This document shows positions 6,154 to 6,202 of a stretch of 6,202 bases of DNA, piece by piece (within the stretch, counting starts at the first letter, position 1; each line of letters starts with the position of its first letter). The notes below the pieces were generated by a model. That model had not been told where the DNA came from. It did no database searches and saw only the letters and a list, made by a program, of their open reading frames with translations. The stretch is from the NCBI GenBank assembly GCA_903821255.1, contig CAIJKT010000982.1, positions 1-6,202 on the forward strand, written 5' to 3'. Position numbers and translations under genes: made by a program. This DNA comes from an uncultured Lentisphaeria bacterium. Lineage in GTDB: Bacteria; Verrucomicrobiota; Lentisphaeria; Victivallales; Victivallaceae.

Positions 6154-6202
6154 CTTCTTACTCTTTTAATTACAACCTCAAAACAACAAACTGAAATATA
6201 AC

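Larger units (their letters stand above)
5989..6202. other. AT-rich upstream region of the CRTAC1-like gene
   Basis: No convincing protein gene is present. The stretch should hold the promoter and leader of the minus-strand propeller gene. On the minus strand a perfect TTGACA lies at 6094-6089, with TAAATT 15 nt further on (6073-6068); the spacer is short. It also contains a 20-codon minus-strand frame at 6091-6153 and a 37-codon plus-strand frame at 6088-6201, neither supported as a gene. Confidence 0.5.

Noticed and set aside
6088..6201. 37-codon plus-strand frame at the right edge
   Set aside because: It has a modest GGA upstream but no recognisable features and sits in AT-rich intergenic DNA opposite the propeller promoter region; chance is the simpler explanation.

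Overview
The window carries three protein-coding genes of envelope or secreted type and no RNA genes, CRISPR array or intact mobile element that I can see. Base composition is moderate and even. The best hint to the source is the leftmost gene: its thioredoxin domain, followed by a helical domain with a G-L-R-P-R-W-H-G-S core, resembles proteins I associate with the Planctomycetota/Verrucomicrobiota/Lentisphaerota (PVC) group. A CRTAC1-type FG-GAP/ASPIC protein and a Cache-HAMP adenylate cyclase also fit that group. A Lentisphaerota-like or Kiritimatiellota-like bacterium is my guess, and it is inference only.

Layout. Positions 1-2080 (minus strand) hold a large open frame that runs off the left edge: signal peptide, thioredoxin fold with a W-C-P-A-C active site, a long alpha-helical region, then the start of an ankyrin repeat at the window boundary. 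Positions 2081-2381 are a divergent intergenic region with a plausible promoter in each direction and two inverted repeats built on the same ATCAG/CTGAT half-site. Positions 2382-4463 (plus strand) encode a membrane class III nucleotidyl cyclase: TM, periplasmic double Cache sensor, TM, HAMP, catalytic domain and a short TPR-like tail. Positions 4471-5988 (minus strand) encode a secreted seven-repeat FG-GAP/VCBS beta-propeller with a C-terminal ASPIC/UnbV domain. It converges on the cyclase with only 7 bp between the stop codons. Positions 5989-6202 are AT-rich and contain a possible promoter and a 20-codon frame that may be a remnant of a transposase N-terminus.

How they may work together. 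The cyclase should sense a small periplasmic ligand and make cAMP inside the cell; its Cache domain carries most of a pattern I recall for amino-acid-binding Cache domains. The thioredoxin-ankyrin protein is divergently transcribed from a shared control region, so co-regulation is possible. The propeller protein is exported and convergent, so it is probably an independent transcription unit. No known operon or defence system is visible. The most unusual item is the exported thioredoxin/helical/ankyrin fusion.
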